Positions 26,419-38,214 of a DNA stretch of 64,000 bases are shown here, one piece after another. Where the stretch lies: the NCBI RefSeq assembly GCF_029852145.1, contig NC_079971.1, positions 4,273,697-4,337,696 of the forward strand, read 5' to 3'. A program made the translations under genes and the position numbers. The stretch is from Microplitis mediator. Taxonomy: Eukaryota > Arthropoda > Insecta > Hymenoptera > Braconidae. Below the pieces are notes generated by a model. It worked only from the letters and a program-made list of their open reading frames with translations. It did no database searches and was not told where the DNA came from. How positions within the stretch are numbered: the stretch's first letter is position 1; each line of letters starts with the position of its first letter.

Positions 26419-28624
26419 TTTGAAGATTTTAAACAAAATTTCCAGTTGCTACAGAAAAAATTCGTTTTTCTACATTTCTGTGGGCTAGAGGTCTTCCAGA
26501 AGACTTGTCTGATACCTTCGAGGCATCCAAACATCCAACGGACGCCTTAATTTTGGTCGGGATCATCGTCTAAGAAATTCTATAGAAAATCTAGACCACG
26601 GTCTTATAGTACAAAAATTTGTTCTTTCTACACTTATAGCGAATTTACACACACGCACACACACTGAAAATAGTCAGATTAGCTTTCTTGGACCTCAAAA
26701 CGATATCGAATCTCGATTTTCAAAAATCAGCGGGAAAATAGCTTGAATTTTCTGAAAATCGACGACTTTTTTAACGACGAATTAAAATTCAGTAAAATTT
26801 CCATAGGATTGAGATAAATTTAACATACAAAAAAATATGTGTTTAATGCTGTAGAAATTCTATGAGTTAACGGTACATTAAATAGACAAACAATTTATAT
26901 GCTCAAGTACATTTTCATTCTTGTTTCATACATTGTCCATTTATAACTTTTAAAATATTCAAACTGTTGTGAGCACGACAAACTATTTCAGTCACATAAT
27001 TATTTTAAATACAGCAATTAAAATTTTCGATGAGTACAATCAGTATATTAGACCAAGTGAAAAGTAAAAAAAAAAAATAATAACAGTAAATAATAATTGT
27101 ATGCTGTTATAACTTTTTTTCTTTTCGCTCTGTGGAATAAGTAATAAGTTGCGATATTAAAAAAAAAATAAGAGTAAGAAAGCCAATAATAAAAAACTCT
27201 TATACCCAGACTTGAGATAATTTTTTTGTGAGCTTATTGCCAACGCGATCTGACGATTATCTGCAGGTTTTCTTGCTCCGTTTGCTTTTCATCTTCTCTT
27301 TTTTATTTAGTATTATTTTGTTCGAGCTCTTGAGACAATGCTCGTTAGAAGATGGCCGGTAATAATAACTCGGTACGCTGGCGTATGATATTACTTGAGA
27401 AAATCGTACTACTCGTCTAGAAATTTATTTATTTTTATCAATTATAAATAAACTTCATTTTAAAAACATTTCTGTACCACAAATAAAATAAATCCTCCAC
27501 TAAAAATATTTTTATTCTTTTGGAGAGGGGGGTGGGAGGGGGAATATCAAAAGTCTAAAATTTTTTTTTCAAAACTGTACAAATGTAAAATGAATACGGG
27601 GCTCACTGGGTCACCGCGAATTCAAAAATCTGAAGTTAGGAAAAAAAAAATTTTTTTCAAATGTAAAACGAAAAATTTTTTTTTTATTGAGGCATAAACT
27701 ATTTTGTTGTTTAAAAAAAGTTTTAATTACAGAGCAAAAACGTCTTAAATATTTATGTCAATGAATAGGTTGCTAACGAATAAAAGATGAGGATTTACTT
27801 TGAATGTCGGCGATGAGGCAAAAAGCTTAAAATCCTTCCGATTGTACTCTCGAGTCCTTGGATTATCCATCTGATACACTCGGCCATGCCATGACTTTTC
27901 AAGACAATTTTTTTTTTGTTGCTAACCTTTCATTACTTTTTTTTTATAAAAAACTCAAAGACTTGTCAGTGTCACATTTGAATGGATTTTTATTCAGCTC
28001 CAAGTATAAAAACCTCGATCTTCCTTTTTTTCTGTTCAAACTTTTTTCAAATTTATAACATTTGAATTTAAGCGGTAAATTCAAATTTAAATTTCACATT
28101 CTCAGTAATTAGTAATTAATTACTTCTAAATGTCACATGATTGATTTTATTTGTGAACTCCGAAGTCTCAGATATTTTTTTAAAATTTATGAACATACGT
28201 CCGTACACTCGCGATATTTTTTGAATGAATAGTCCGATTTAAATAATTTATGCGGGAATCCAGAGTAATTATAAATTTTAATCGATGATTAAATTTAAAA
28301 AATTTCAAATCAATAAATAAATAAAAATAATTTAATTATAATTTCAGTTTCATAAATGAAAACGAGTTACATAAAATTCATTACAGTTTTAATAACCGAG
28401 TGTTCTTCGATGCAACTTAGTCTTGCTTTTGCTGAATGTACAAAGGTATAGACATATATATGTCATATCTAGAGGTAGAAGGTAGAGGTAGAAAATGTCC
28501 CTCGGTGGTCGGCCGCTGGTTGTCGGTTGTAAACTGCATCGAGTAAGTAAAGCATACAAGGCCAAACTGATTAGCGGTGGACAAAGTCAAACAACTAGGC
28601 GTGCCTCTTTAGTGTCTGCTCTCT
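26419..28624. other. AT-rich stretch downstream of the two-TM gene
   Basis: No gene supported. It includes a short CA-rich run near 26650. The ORFs at 27858 and 28495 have no domain or convincing context. Confidence 0.35.
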
Positions 28625-30293
28625 TCATTCTTCCTCCACCCTCACCTTCACCTCCAGCTCCAGCTCTGCCTCCTTCAACTTTTTCTCGTGCTCCTCATCC
28701 TCAATTACGAAACCAAACTCAACTAATTACATTAGTTTAGCCTTTTATAATAAACTTTAATAAAACAAAAGCCGATAATTAATCTGAAACTCAAAGAATT
28801 AAATTAAAATATACCGCGAATTAATTTTTTTGAATATTCAAAATAAAATAAACCTTTTCATAGTAATTTAAATTTACGTGTTATCTAAATTATTTCCAGA
28901 ATTTCCATTAATATTATCTTGAGTATTGTCACCTCTGGACAATATCACTGGCCTTTCATTTACGCTCGTCATGACAATGTTATGCTTGAATGTCATTGGT
29001 TGAACTTGATGTGTTCTTGTTTCTCTTCCTCCTCTTGTTTCTCCCTTAGCAGCTCTGGCTCCAGTTCCAGTTCCAGCTCCAGTTCTACCACCTCCTTTAC
29101 CTCTGCTCGTATTGCCGGGTGTTGCTGATGCTGATACTGATGCCAGTGGCTGGTTACTAATCACTTCCGTCAGTTGCATCGCCAAAGCCACACGACGCCG
29201 CCGTACCTATCGCCAAAATAATAACTGATTACAATTTGTACACAGGTAATGTTTGTACGCTTCAACGCTAATCAAATTCTTCATTTGCACCCGTTTGTTT
29301 CACGCTTCCATTCATACCCGATATATATACATGTCCCTAGAGATATATCCCATGTATATCAATACATTGACGTGTTCACGTAACATACGTCATCTCTTAT
29401 TTGATAATAAATCTAAATATATCATTATTTTACCATAAATTTATTTAAAAAAAAAAAAAAATTATTCGCAATTGAATGCGCGGTAATTTTTAAATATTTG
29501 AATTCGAGAGATTTATTTTCTCACAAAATAAATTGTGATTCTTTTAATAACTTTAATTTATCGCGTACAAAAAGAGATAAAATCTGTGTTGTTGGTGATC
29601 AAATTTATAGTGAAATATTTAAAATAAAAAAAAATGAATACTATATATGAGATAAAAATATATAAGAGGATTGTTAAGGATTTTCACGAGTATTTGAGTA
29701 ATTTAGTAAAATCACCTTCTGGATGTGATTACTTGTGCTACGTCGAGCATATAGACATATATATATGTATATATATCTACACCTACATTGAAAAAGTTCC
29801 ATTATATCTCAGAGACAAAATTTAACGTACGAAAGGGCAGAAGGTTAAAGCTCTTATCCGACTTTTTTTTATCATTCTCACAATCATTTTTTATCATGGT
29901 AAATCTCAATCTGGCTTAGGTACACGAAACTTTTTACATTTCGGCACCTTATTCCCCTATAGCTAGAATTTAACTATATACCATCTATATTTACCCTGTA
30001 TATACATATATATAATGATCTTTATATTTTTTATGCATAACACGTAAAAAGAAGATTACTCATAAGTATATAAATTTTTTAGTGAATGAATAAATAAAAT
30101 AAAAATGAAAGACCTTGAGCTTATCTCTGCGGGCTGAGTAGGCAATCCATAGAATGTAACAACCCATTATGATAGTGGGTACGAATATTCCAGCTATTTT
30201 CGAAGCGTCTCTCAGGAGCACGTGATGGAGAGTAAGCAACGTGACTATTAGAAATGCGCCTACGGCGATGTAACGTCCTGTGCGATGTTTTTT
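28625..30293 (-). CDS. 3' exons of an unrecognised two-membrane-segment protein
   Basis: Exon 30293-30114 (60 codons, phase 0 at both ends) encodes two hydrophobic segments, roughly residues 8-23 and 36-52, with basic ends (KKHR and RRDK). It continues in frame into an exon starting at 29206 with VRRRRVALAMQL. Two 3' ends are possible. Reading on reaches a stop at 28874 and gives a Gly/Arg/Thr-rich tail. Using the donor at 29100-29099 (AGAG|GTAAAG) and the acceptor before 28722 joins in phase and gives a short acidic, charged tail ending at 28625. Upstream coding exons and the start codon were not found in the window. The function is unknown. A small integral membrane protein with a cytoplasmic tail is the most that can be said. 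Confidence 0.65.
29207..30113 (-). other. Intron of the two-membrane-segment gene
   Basis: The intron lies between the donor (GT at 30113-30112, a weak GTCTTT site) and the acceptor before 29206. It is AT-rich with short TA runs and nothing else identified. Confidence 0.55.
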
Positions 30294-30396
30294 CTATAAA
30301 GATACAGATTTAAATAAATAAGATTGTCGAAAATTATTATTATGCGAAAAATTTTTATTTTTACTTATGACTGTACGAGATAACACGAGGACAAAT

Positions 30397-31086
30397 GACC
30401 CAGGTCAAAAATAAAACTTGATTCAGGCTCGCTTCACTTTATTTTTTTTTGAAGTTATCGATTTGCCGACGATTTTTCGATAAGATCTCGACTTTTTCGA
30501 CTCAATTTAAATTTTTTTCAACTTTTTCAACTTTTTTCATCTCAGTTTCAACTTATTTGTTTTTTTTTATCTTAGTTTGAACTTATTCGTCTTTTCTTCG
30601 AGCACGATAGTCATTCACTTCACTTTTGACTTGCTGAACCAAGTCAAAAAAAAGTTATTTATTTGCCTTACTTTCGCTTTGATATATCAAAATCATTTCA
30701 CCTTAGTTTTGACTTTCTCGCCTTATATTTTAAGTCAAATGAGTCTAAATCAAGTCAATTTCGACTTGAATTCAACTTTTTCGTCTTAAATCGTGACTAA
30801 GTAAGCCAGCTAAGTCTACTCTCTTAAATATGAAATAGTGAAATTAGTGACTATTTGCCAATAAAAAGTCTATCACTAATTCAAATAGTGGTTTGCACTA
30901 GCAATAAGTGACTATTCACTGCCAAGTAGTGATTTTCACTAATTCGTTTTTAGAGAGTAAACCAAGGCACAAACTCAATTTATTTCATATCTCCGTAAAA
31001 AACAGTCGAGTTTGTCTTGTGAAAAACGGCTCCAAATTTCGACTTAGTAAGCCAAGTCTAAATCAAGTTTTATTTTTGACCCGGGG
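30397..31086. mobile_element. Foldback element with GACCCAGGTC tips
   Basis: The left GTCAAAAATAAAACTTGATT is matched as a reverse complement by AATCAAGTTTTATTTTTGAC on the right. The interior is built from TTCGACTT- and AAGTC-type motifs. A small ATTAGTGAA foldback element is nested inside (30819-30957). Confidence 0.75.
30819..30957. mobile_element. Miniature ATTAGTGAA foldback element, nested
   Basis: The tips CTCTCTTAAATATGAAATAG and TCACTAATTCGTTTTTAGAG are inverted repeats flanked by TA (30817-30818 and 30958-30959). At only 139 bp it is a short relative of 25566-26418. Confidence 0.8.
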
Positions 31087-31174
31087 AGTCTGATTTTTAC
31101 AAAATGTTTTCTCTATCAGTTTTATACGCCGGCTCGTCGTGCGGAAAAGTTTTTTTTTTTTTGAAAATTTTGTA

Positions 31175-31457
31175 CACTGTAATAAAACGGGAGTGAATTC
31201 GGAGTGATTGCGGACTTTATTTAAATCTGAATTCACTCGGAGTTCTGGAGTTTTTTCAAAAAATCACTTTAAATTAGGAGTAAATAGGGAGTTTGTCTTT
31301 TCAGCGGAGTGTCGGAGTTTTCACTCCAATTTAGAATTTTAATATTAAAATAAAGTTCGGAGTAAATTCCTCTCCAAGGGGATTAAATAAATAAACAGTC
31401 ATCTGCTCCGCATTCACTTCGGATTTAATCTGCGTTCGCTCCTTAAATTTTTTACTG
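31175..31457. mobile_element. 'GAGTGAA' MITE with CACTGTAA tips
   Basis: The tips CACTGTAATAAA and AATTTTTTACTG are imperfect inverted repeats next to TA. The interior is GGAGTGAATTCGGAGTGA-type on the left and TCACTCC/GCTCC-type on the right. It is related to 43297-44026. Confidence 0.7.
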
Positions 31458-31524
31458 TATACTCGATGCTCAAAAGCCATAAAAAATAATTATCAGCTTA
31501 AGGTGGGCGTCGTGCCCCGTCTCT

Positions 31525-31526
<2 letters not shown>

Positions 31527-31598
<72 letters not shown>
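31527..31598. repeat. (TA)n microsatellite at the left edge of the receptor array
   Basis: About 36 uninterrupted TA units lie directly after an element tip (GTGCCCCGTCTCTCC) and about 225 bp before the first receptor start. Confidence 0.97.
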
Positions 31599-31601
<3 letters not shown>

Positions 31602-31682
31602 TAGCTAATTCATTGAATTTTCTACTCGAGTCATATTCTCATTTATCAGATTATCTACACAATAATGCAAATGGAAATGAAT

Positions 31683-31772
31683 AATCACGCAACGTAAAAG
31701 CCAAGTACTCAATTGAAGTACACTCATAATATCTGTCAGTATCAATTGTGACTTCACTGTAAAGTACACACC
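31683..31772 (+). promoter_or_regulatory. Putative core promoter of GR-1
   Basis: This block aligns with blocks upstream of the other receptor genes: AATCACGCAAC, CCAAGTACTCAATTG, a TCAGT initiator-like site at about 31736-31740 and CTGTAAAGTACACA about 52 bp before the ATG. No TATA box is obvious. Confidence 0.5.
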
Positions 31773-31823
31773 TTATTTTCTACTAATTTCCGCAAAACTT
31801 TTTACTAAAATTTAAATTAAAAA

Positions 31824-33377
31824 ATGAAACAATTAAATTTAAAGGAAAAGTTGACTTTCCCTCAGGGTAATTCAGTGTTGTATCGTTATTTTATGCTTAT
31901 TCAATACTTTATTTATAAAACACTCGGATTGGCGCCATGGGCAGCCAATAATTACGGGGTAATTTATAAAAACCCAGATATAAGTGACAAAAATGATTTG
32001 TGCAAAATTTCGTACGTCGGTTCATGTTACAATATTTTGTTGTTTTTACTCATTTCTTTACTTTGTTTATTTTTCGACGTCAATGAATCATATCTTAATA
32101 CTAGTCTTGGCTCAATATTGGAAATCACTTCAGTTAAATTTTTGATGACTTCAATATTATTTACAAGTTTAATTCCAATTATTTATATTGTCCGACAAAA
32201 ATTGTTAATAAGTGTTTTTAATCGATTGAATGAAGTCGATAAGAAGTTGAATAAATGTGGGAATTGTGTTGTGGAAAATGACTATAGAAATTGTTTGGTA
32301 TTTACTCTTAATTTTTTTATGATGGCTGCTATAATAATAATAATGATGACGTATTCTTCGTTATCAATGCCAATGGTAATTCTTAGAAATTCAGCGACTA
32401 CTATTGGCGGTGCTGTAATGGTTCAATACGGGATGATTATTAGTACGATAAATAAACGATTTAAAATAATAAATTTGAAAATTTCAAATTTGGGTAACAT
32501 CAGAAATAATTTTCCTCAAACACTAGAGCCATCTGTGATTCAAATCTTGCCGTCAAATGAATCAGTTCTCGTTGATGTTGGAAATCTTAAGAATACTTAC
32601 ATCGAATTGTGTGAAGTGTGTGAGGATATTGACAATTTCTATGGTCTACCGATTTTGATCTCCATTTTTTTCAACGGTACTCGGAGCATATTTATTCTAT
32701 ACTTTTTGGGTTTAGAATTAATGGGAGTCGAAAAACAAAATAACGTTATACCGTACCAACTTGGAACATTTTTGACCCGTAATGTTTTGTTATTCACGGT
32801 GTTAACTTCCGGTGTTACATCACTACTCAAACAGGTAGACGATAGTTTTAAATAATTTTGTGTATGTCAACTACAAATTTTTTATTATTTTCAGACTCAA
32901 AAAACAAAGAAAATTGTCAATTTACTTACGGATCGATTTTCCGTGGATCGTAAAATTGAAAAAAAAGTAAGAAATTTTTTTTTCTGTTAAAAAATTATAC
33001 TTTATTGAACCCAAGTAAAAAAATTTTGAATAAAAAAAATAGTAACATTTTTTATTCCCTAAAAAAAGATCAGGCCGAAAAATGGCCGAAATTTTGAAAA
33101 TTTTCACTAATATCAGCATTAATATTTTTTTTTAAATTAACAGTTGGCTAAATTTTCGAGTGATCTCTCAGATTTGAAGATTCACTTCAGCGCTTGTAAT
33201 ATTTTGCCTTTAGATCGCACACTTTTGACAATCGTAAGTTAATTTTTTTTAATATATTTAATAACATCAGTTCGTCATGAATAAAATTTTTAATAAACAA
33301 TTTTTTTTTAGTTCGGCGGCACAATAGCATCGTATTTTATAATTATTATACAGTTCCGTATTAATGCACTTTCCTAA
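31824..33377 (+). CDS. Gustatory receptor GR-1 (7tm_7), divergent member
   Basis: Exons 31824-32834, 32895-32966, 33144-33233 and 33312-33377 have GT-AG borders, all in phase 0, and give 412 residues. This matches the usual insect GR length of about 350-450. Insect GRs are seven-pass ligand-gated channels of taste neurons with a cytoplasmic N-terminus. Seen here: LGLAPW at 34-39, hydrophobic segments at about 69-87, 104-124, 159-180, 187-208, 275-297, 310-333 and 392-409, and DIDNFYGLPILI before TM5. The last segment SYFIIIIQF is a variant of the TYxxxxxQF GR signature, with Ser for Thr. Exon 3 ends in LPLDRTLLTI. It is the first of the array and the least like the others. The ligand cannot be predicted. 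It has no sugar- or CO2-receptor hallmarks that I can recognise. Confidence 0.93.
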
Positions 33378-33624
33378 TAATTAATAAAAAAAATGTATAA
33401 TGTTTTTTATCGCTGATTAATAAATTATTTAGTAACTAAAATTACAGTTTTTCAATTAATCAGTAGGATAAATTTTCTAAAGTAAAACAAAAATATATGA
33501 TGATTAATCAGCTTAATTGAATTTTCTACTCGAGTCATATCTTCTTCAATGATCATCAGGATAATAAAGCAATTTAAAAAAAAATGCAACAAAGCAAACA
33601 TTGATATCCACTGGAAAATATGTT

Positions 33625-33670
33625 CGCGTGGCATCCACCAGTTATAATTACGATACTATAAAGTAAGCAG
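33625..33670 (+). promoter_or_regulatory. Putative core promoter of GR-2
   Basis: GCGTGGCATCCACCAGTTAT followed by ACTATAAAGTAAGCAG aligns with the block before the other receptors. The initiator core is CCAGT rather than TCAGT. Confidence 0.4.
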
Positions 33671-33706
33671 CGTTTTATAGTTATAAAGTAAAATATAAGT
33701 GTTATA

Positions 33707-36505
33707 ATGCAACAAATAAATTTGAATAATTTAAACAAAAAATTAAATTCCAACATGAATTACTCAGCGTATCATAAATCCATGACATTTATACAGTATT
33801 TATTTTTCAAAATATTCGGGTTATCCCCATGGAAGACCAATTATTTCAAAGTTATTTTTTCAAATCGGCTTGAAAACGATAAATATAATTTGTGCAGTAT
33901 TTCATACATAGGATCATTTTACAATATTTTTGTATTTTTGGTTTTAATACTATTCAGTACTTATAGTCTTCTTGATGACTTTTTTCATCAGAGTTATCCT
34001 GGATCGACAGTATTAACATCAATGATAATAAAATTTTTATTCGTGACATTAACGTGTGCAAGTTTGCTACCACTTGTGTACATAATTAAGCAAAAAAAAT
34101 TAATAAGTGTAAACAATCGATTCAAAATTGTCGACAGAGTGTTAAACAAGTACGCAGATTATGAAATTCAAAATAATCACACCAATGATTTTATATTTGT
34201 CGTAAATCTTTTAACTACAATTTGCGGTGTAATAACTTTTGATCTCTTTTATTATCCAGCGTTGAGAGTATTCTTTGAAAATTTACCGACAGTAATTAGT
34301 GGTGGAGTAATAATACAGTACGCGATGATTCTCAATAGAGTCAACAAAAGATTCAAAAGTATAAATTTTACTTTTTCGAAATTAGGTAATTTTAGATTTA
34401 ATACGATTCAGCCGCAGGAATTATTTGTCACTCGAAAATTTGTTTCTAATGATATCGACAATCTTAAGTATGCTTTTATAGAACTATGCGAAATGAGTCA
34501 AGATATTTCTGATTTCTATGGCATACCAATTTTGATTTCTATTTTTTGTTTCGCTGTGAGAACAATATTTACTGTCTATCTCATAATGTTGTCATTATTT
34601 AAAATACAAAATTTAACTATTGTATGGCAAGTGGATGGAACACGTATGACATGGATTGTTTTTCTATTCATTGTGTTAACTTCAAGTGTCACTAAAATAA
34701 TGAAACAGGTATGGAAATTTTATGACATAAATCTAGAAATCGCGAGCTAAGTTTTGAAATGAATCGTTTATTTGAGAAACCCCATAAGTCAAGAAAACAA
34801 ATTTTTCAGGAAACAAGGTAAACATGTTTCTCGTAAAATTTGCCATTAAAATAATAAATAAATAATTGTAGACAATAATGTCAGTGTCTTTGAAAACGAT
34901 TTAAACAAGAAAAATTCAATTTTTAAACCCGAGTCGAAATATTAGACGTAAGTTGAACGTTCTTAACGTTTTAAACGTAAATTGAACGATTTTAACGTTT
35001 TGAAAGTAATTTGAACGATTTTATTGTATTTTGGTTCATAAAAAATTAGTAATTTCATGAGTTATGATTTTAGTTTAAAGATAACATCAATTAATTTATT
35101 TCAATATTTGTAATCACCATTTTCATCACCTTGATATCATAATACATGAACAGATATACATATATAGTGTTAAAGATAGAAGTATGAAACTGAAAAAAAT
35201 TTTTTTCAAAATACGAATTTTTTATTTAAGAGCCAGAAAAGCAGACGACAAAATTTTAGGGAATTGACGTGATTATAATCCAGGAGTACAAAATCGATGA
35301 CAAAAATTTTTTGGTATATGCTTATGTTTTCTTATTGGAAGTATAAATGAGTTTTAGTTTTGTGATAACTATGTTTTCAATTTATGATACTCCAATCTAC
35401 GTTCAAAACGTTAAAAACGTTCAATTTATGTTTAAAACGTTAAACACGTTCAATTTACGTCCAATCTTTCGGTTCGGGAATTGAAACTACTTAAAAAAAT
35501 AATTTAAAGTTGATTGACTGATGGGGTTCCTCAACCGAATGGAAAAAAAGTTATAAAATCATTGTTTTTTTAATGTTTTCCACTCAAATCATTTATTAGA
35601 CTGATAAAATGAAGTATAAAGTATGTGTTTGAACTCTGAAACTCAGAAATTACAAAAAAATAATAGGTAATTTTAACATTTTAATTAGTCATATAACAGT
35701 CAACAATAAAACAACATTTGAAATTAATAACCAAAAAAGGCGCGAATTTTAAATTACAAAAAAAAAAATTTTTTCTGTAAATCTAAAACTGCATATATGT
35801 TTATGTTAGAAACCTCATAAGTCAATTATAGGGTTTCTCAATTAAATGAAATTGCTGTCACCCCATTAAATGTTTTTCAAACGCTGATTTGATGAATATT
35901 TTTATTGATTTCTATGGGGGGACATCAAAAAATATGACTTATGGGATTTCTCCAAGAAACAATTCAAATGTAGCGACGAACGTTTTAAATATATAATAGG
36001 AAACATGTAATTCCTACTTCTTTTTGTAAAAAGAAATTCATTTAAAATTTTTGATCACGACCTTTGAGAACTCGGATAACGATTATCACATGAACTTTTT
36101 TAAATTTGGGAATTGTGTTCGTTTTCAGAATAGAAAATTGGGGAAAACGTTAAATTTGCTGACGGATCAGCATTCAATGGATGAGAAAATAAAAACTAAA
36201 GTAAATGACATTTCTATTTTAATAATATCATTAATTTATGTCTAAAATAAATAATTTTTAAATTTCAGTTATCGAAATTTTCGAGTGATCTGTGGTATTT
36301 GAAATTTGAATTAACTGCTTGCGATATTATATCCCTAGATCGTACGATTCTAGGAATCGTGAGTTAAATTCATATTTTTACTTTCTATTCAATAATTTTT
36401 AAAAAACATTTTTTCTAACTAACGTTTTTATTTTAGATCACCGGTACAATTGCAACTTATCTCGTTATTGGTGTACAATTTGCTCTTAATGAATCTTCAG
36501 ATTAA
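33707..36505 (+). CDS. Gustatory receptor GR-2, subfamily C
   Basis: Exons 33707-34708, 36129-36200, 36269-36358 and 36437-36505 give 410 residues. It carries FGLSPW near the N-terminus, DISDFYGIPILI before TM5 and TYLVIGVQF in TM7. Exon 2 shares NRKLGKT and DQHSMDEKI with GR-6 and GR-9, which marks subfamily C. Intron 1 is 1.42 kb, far longer than in most neighbours, because foldback elements have inserted in it (34771-35953). The splice sites remain intact (CAG|GTATGG and TTTTCAG|AAT), so the gene is probably functional. Exon 1 hydrophobic segments match GR-1 in number and spacing. Confidence 0.93.
34771..35953. mobile_element. Outer foldback element in GR-2 intron 1
   Basis: TTTGAGAAACCCCATAAGTC at 34771-34790 is mirrored by GACTTATGGGATTTCTC at 35937-35953. 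Related half sites lie at 35518 and 35810. It contains the better-defined element at 34928-35478. The boundaries are approximate. Confidence 0.5.
34928..35478. mobile_element. Foldback element with AACGTT palindromes
   Basis: CCCGAGTCGAAATATTAGAC on the left pairs with GTCCAATCTTTCGGTTCGGG on the right. The arms repeat TTGAACG/CGTTCAA and TTTTAACGTTTT-type units. It lies within GR-2 intron 1. Confidence 0.75.
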
Positions 36506-37023
36506 TTGAAGAAATTTATGAAAGTGATTTTCAGTGCGTGTCATGTTTACTTTTCATAATTTCTCGATATTATACGCAATCGATAAAAAAAAAAATAGAA
36601 TTTTATCACCATATTGACAAAATTCAGTCTACATATTTGAAGATTTGATGAAATTTTTTTCGCGTCTATTATTATGCATTTTTATTAATAGTACATATAG
36701 AATTAATGGAAACAATAGATAGCAAAAATACGGGGGTAATTTATTGTATGAATACAGTGTATACATTGATTCAGTATAAAGTGAGCAAAGCATGAACAAT
36801 AATCACGCGATGTATGAAAAAATAAGTTTCGAAAATCTATAAATTTGAACATTTGCTATACAAATCTTTAATTGTTTCGTGTTTATGATAGCCCTATATG
36901 TATAGAAAACACACATGTTTTGAAAAAGTCAAGCAGGTAGTTGATGATTAGCAACGAAGAAGGAAAATTATTCTAATTTTAGATTGATACTATTTTCGAT
37001 TTCATTAATAATAATAATAATTA

Positions 37024-37901
37024 CACGGAAAGAAAATTATGGCAGCGGTTCCCATAATTTTGTGAAATTTTTTCCTATACCATCATAGGAATTACGACCA
37101 TAAATTATGGGAGCGGTTCCTATAATTATAGGAATGATTCCCATAATTATAGGAATAGTTCCTATAATTATGGGAATGATACCCATAACACTATAGGAAT
37201 GGTTCCTATAATTATAGGAATGGTTCCTATAATTTATAGGAATACTTTCTATAATATTATGGGAATGGTTCCTATAATAGTATGGGAACTATTCCCATAA
37301 TATTATGGGAATGATTCCGATAATGCAATTGGAATGGTTCGTATACTATTATGGGAATCATTCCCATAATATTATGGGAATAGTTCCCATACTATTATAG
37401 AAACCATTCCTATAATATTATGGGAATGGTTCCCATATTATCATGAAAAAATTAATTTAAAGAAGTGTGGTAATCACTTCTACAATACACAGGAATATTA
37501 TTAAACATAAAAACAAAAATTCAAACATTGAAAAAAAAAATCGTATTTGGCAAAAAAACATTAAAATTTTTGATAAGAATTTTTTGTCAGCACAAAACAT
37601 TCAAGAAAATTTAAATTTTGGGAAATTTCTACACTATTGTGCAAAAAAAAAATTTTATGATATTATAGGGATGGTTCCCATAACATTATGGGAATAGTTC
37701 CCATAATATTATAGGAATAGTTCCTATACCAATATGGGAACCATTCCCATAATAGTATGGGAATGATTCCCATACCATTATGGGAATGGTTCCCATAATA
37801 TATGGGAACCATTCCTATAGTAGTATAGGTACTTTTCCCATACCATTATGGGAACCATTCCCATAATGCATAGGAAAACTTCTCATAATTTTCTTTCCGT
37901 G
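37024..37901. mobile_element. Foldback element with CACGGAAA tips and dense palindromes
   Basis: CACGGAAAGAAAATTATG at the left and CATAATTTTCTTTCCGTG at the right are perfect inverted repeats flanked by TA (37022-37023 and 37902-37903). The interior is built of dozens of GGAATGGTTCC and CCCATAATATTATGGGAA palindromic units of about 15-20 bp, interrupted by a unique stretch at about 37440-37660. It lies between GR-2 and GR-3. No coding capacity is supported. Confidence 0.9.
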
Positions 37902-37959
37902 TATATGAATTACAATAAAAAAACTCCTTATTATTCGGTATTTGTGCTTAGTATTGAAT

Positions 37960-38190
37960 TTAAAAAAATCTAAATTATCACTAATGATAGAATAAAACAG
38001 GATAAAAAACAAAATGGAAAATAGTTTTTTTTCCAACCTTGACCGCAGCTTTTAAATAGAGTGCCAATAGTATCGCAAATGAAAAAAAAGGCAACAATTA
38101 TCGTGCCGTAAACTAAAAACCAGGTATTCAATTGGAATACAATCTCGTGGTATCCATCAGTATCAACTGCGACTTAGTAAAGTGAACACC
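37960..38190 (+). promoter_or_regulatory. Upstream conserved region and core promoter of GR-3
   Basis: AACCTTGACCGCAGCTTTTA and AGAGTGCCAATAGTAT at about 38036-38072 recur before GR-4 and GR-5. The proximal part carries GTGGTATCCATCAGTATCAA and TTAGTAAAGTGAACACC, ending about 25 bp before the ATG. TCAGT is the likely initiator. Confidence 0.5.
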
Positions 38191-38214
38191 GTCTTCATAT
38201 TTTCAAAATAAAAT

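Noticed and set aside
28495..28740. 81-codon ORF with a GTAAGT-like donor after its first 16 codons
   Set aside because: It overlaps antisense to the proposed last exon of the minus-strand gene and has no recognisable acceptor partner.
28919..29128. Serine-rich plus-strand ORF
   Set aside because: It is antisense to the phased exon on the minus strand, and the serine run is the complement of the GA-rich tract.
37024..37901. CRISPR-like array of short palindromic repeats
   Set aside because: Units are irregular, have no unique spacers of fixed length, and sit between perfect transposon tips in a eukaryotic genome.
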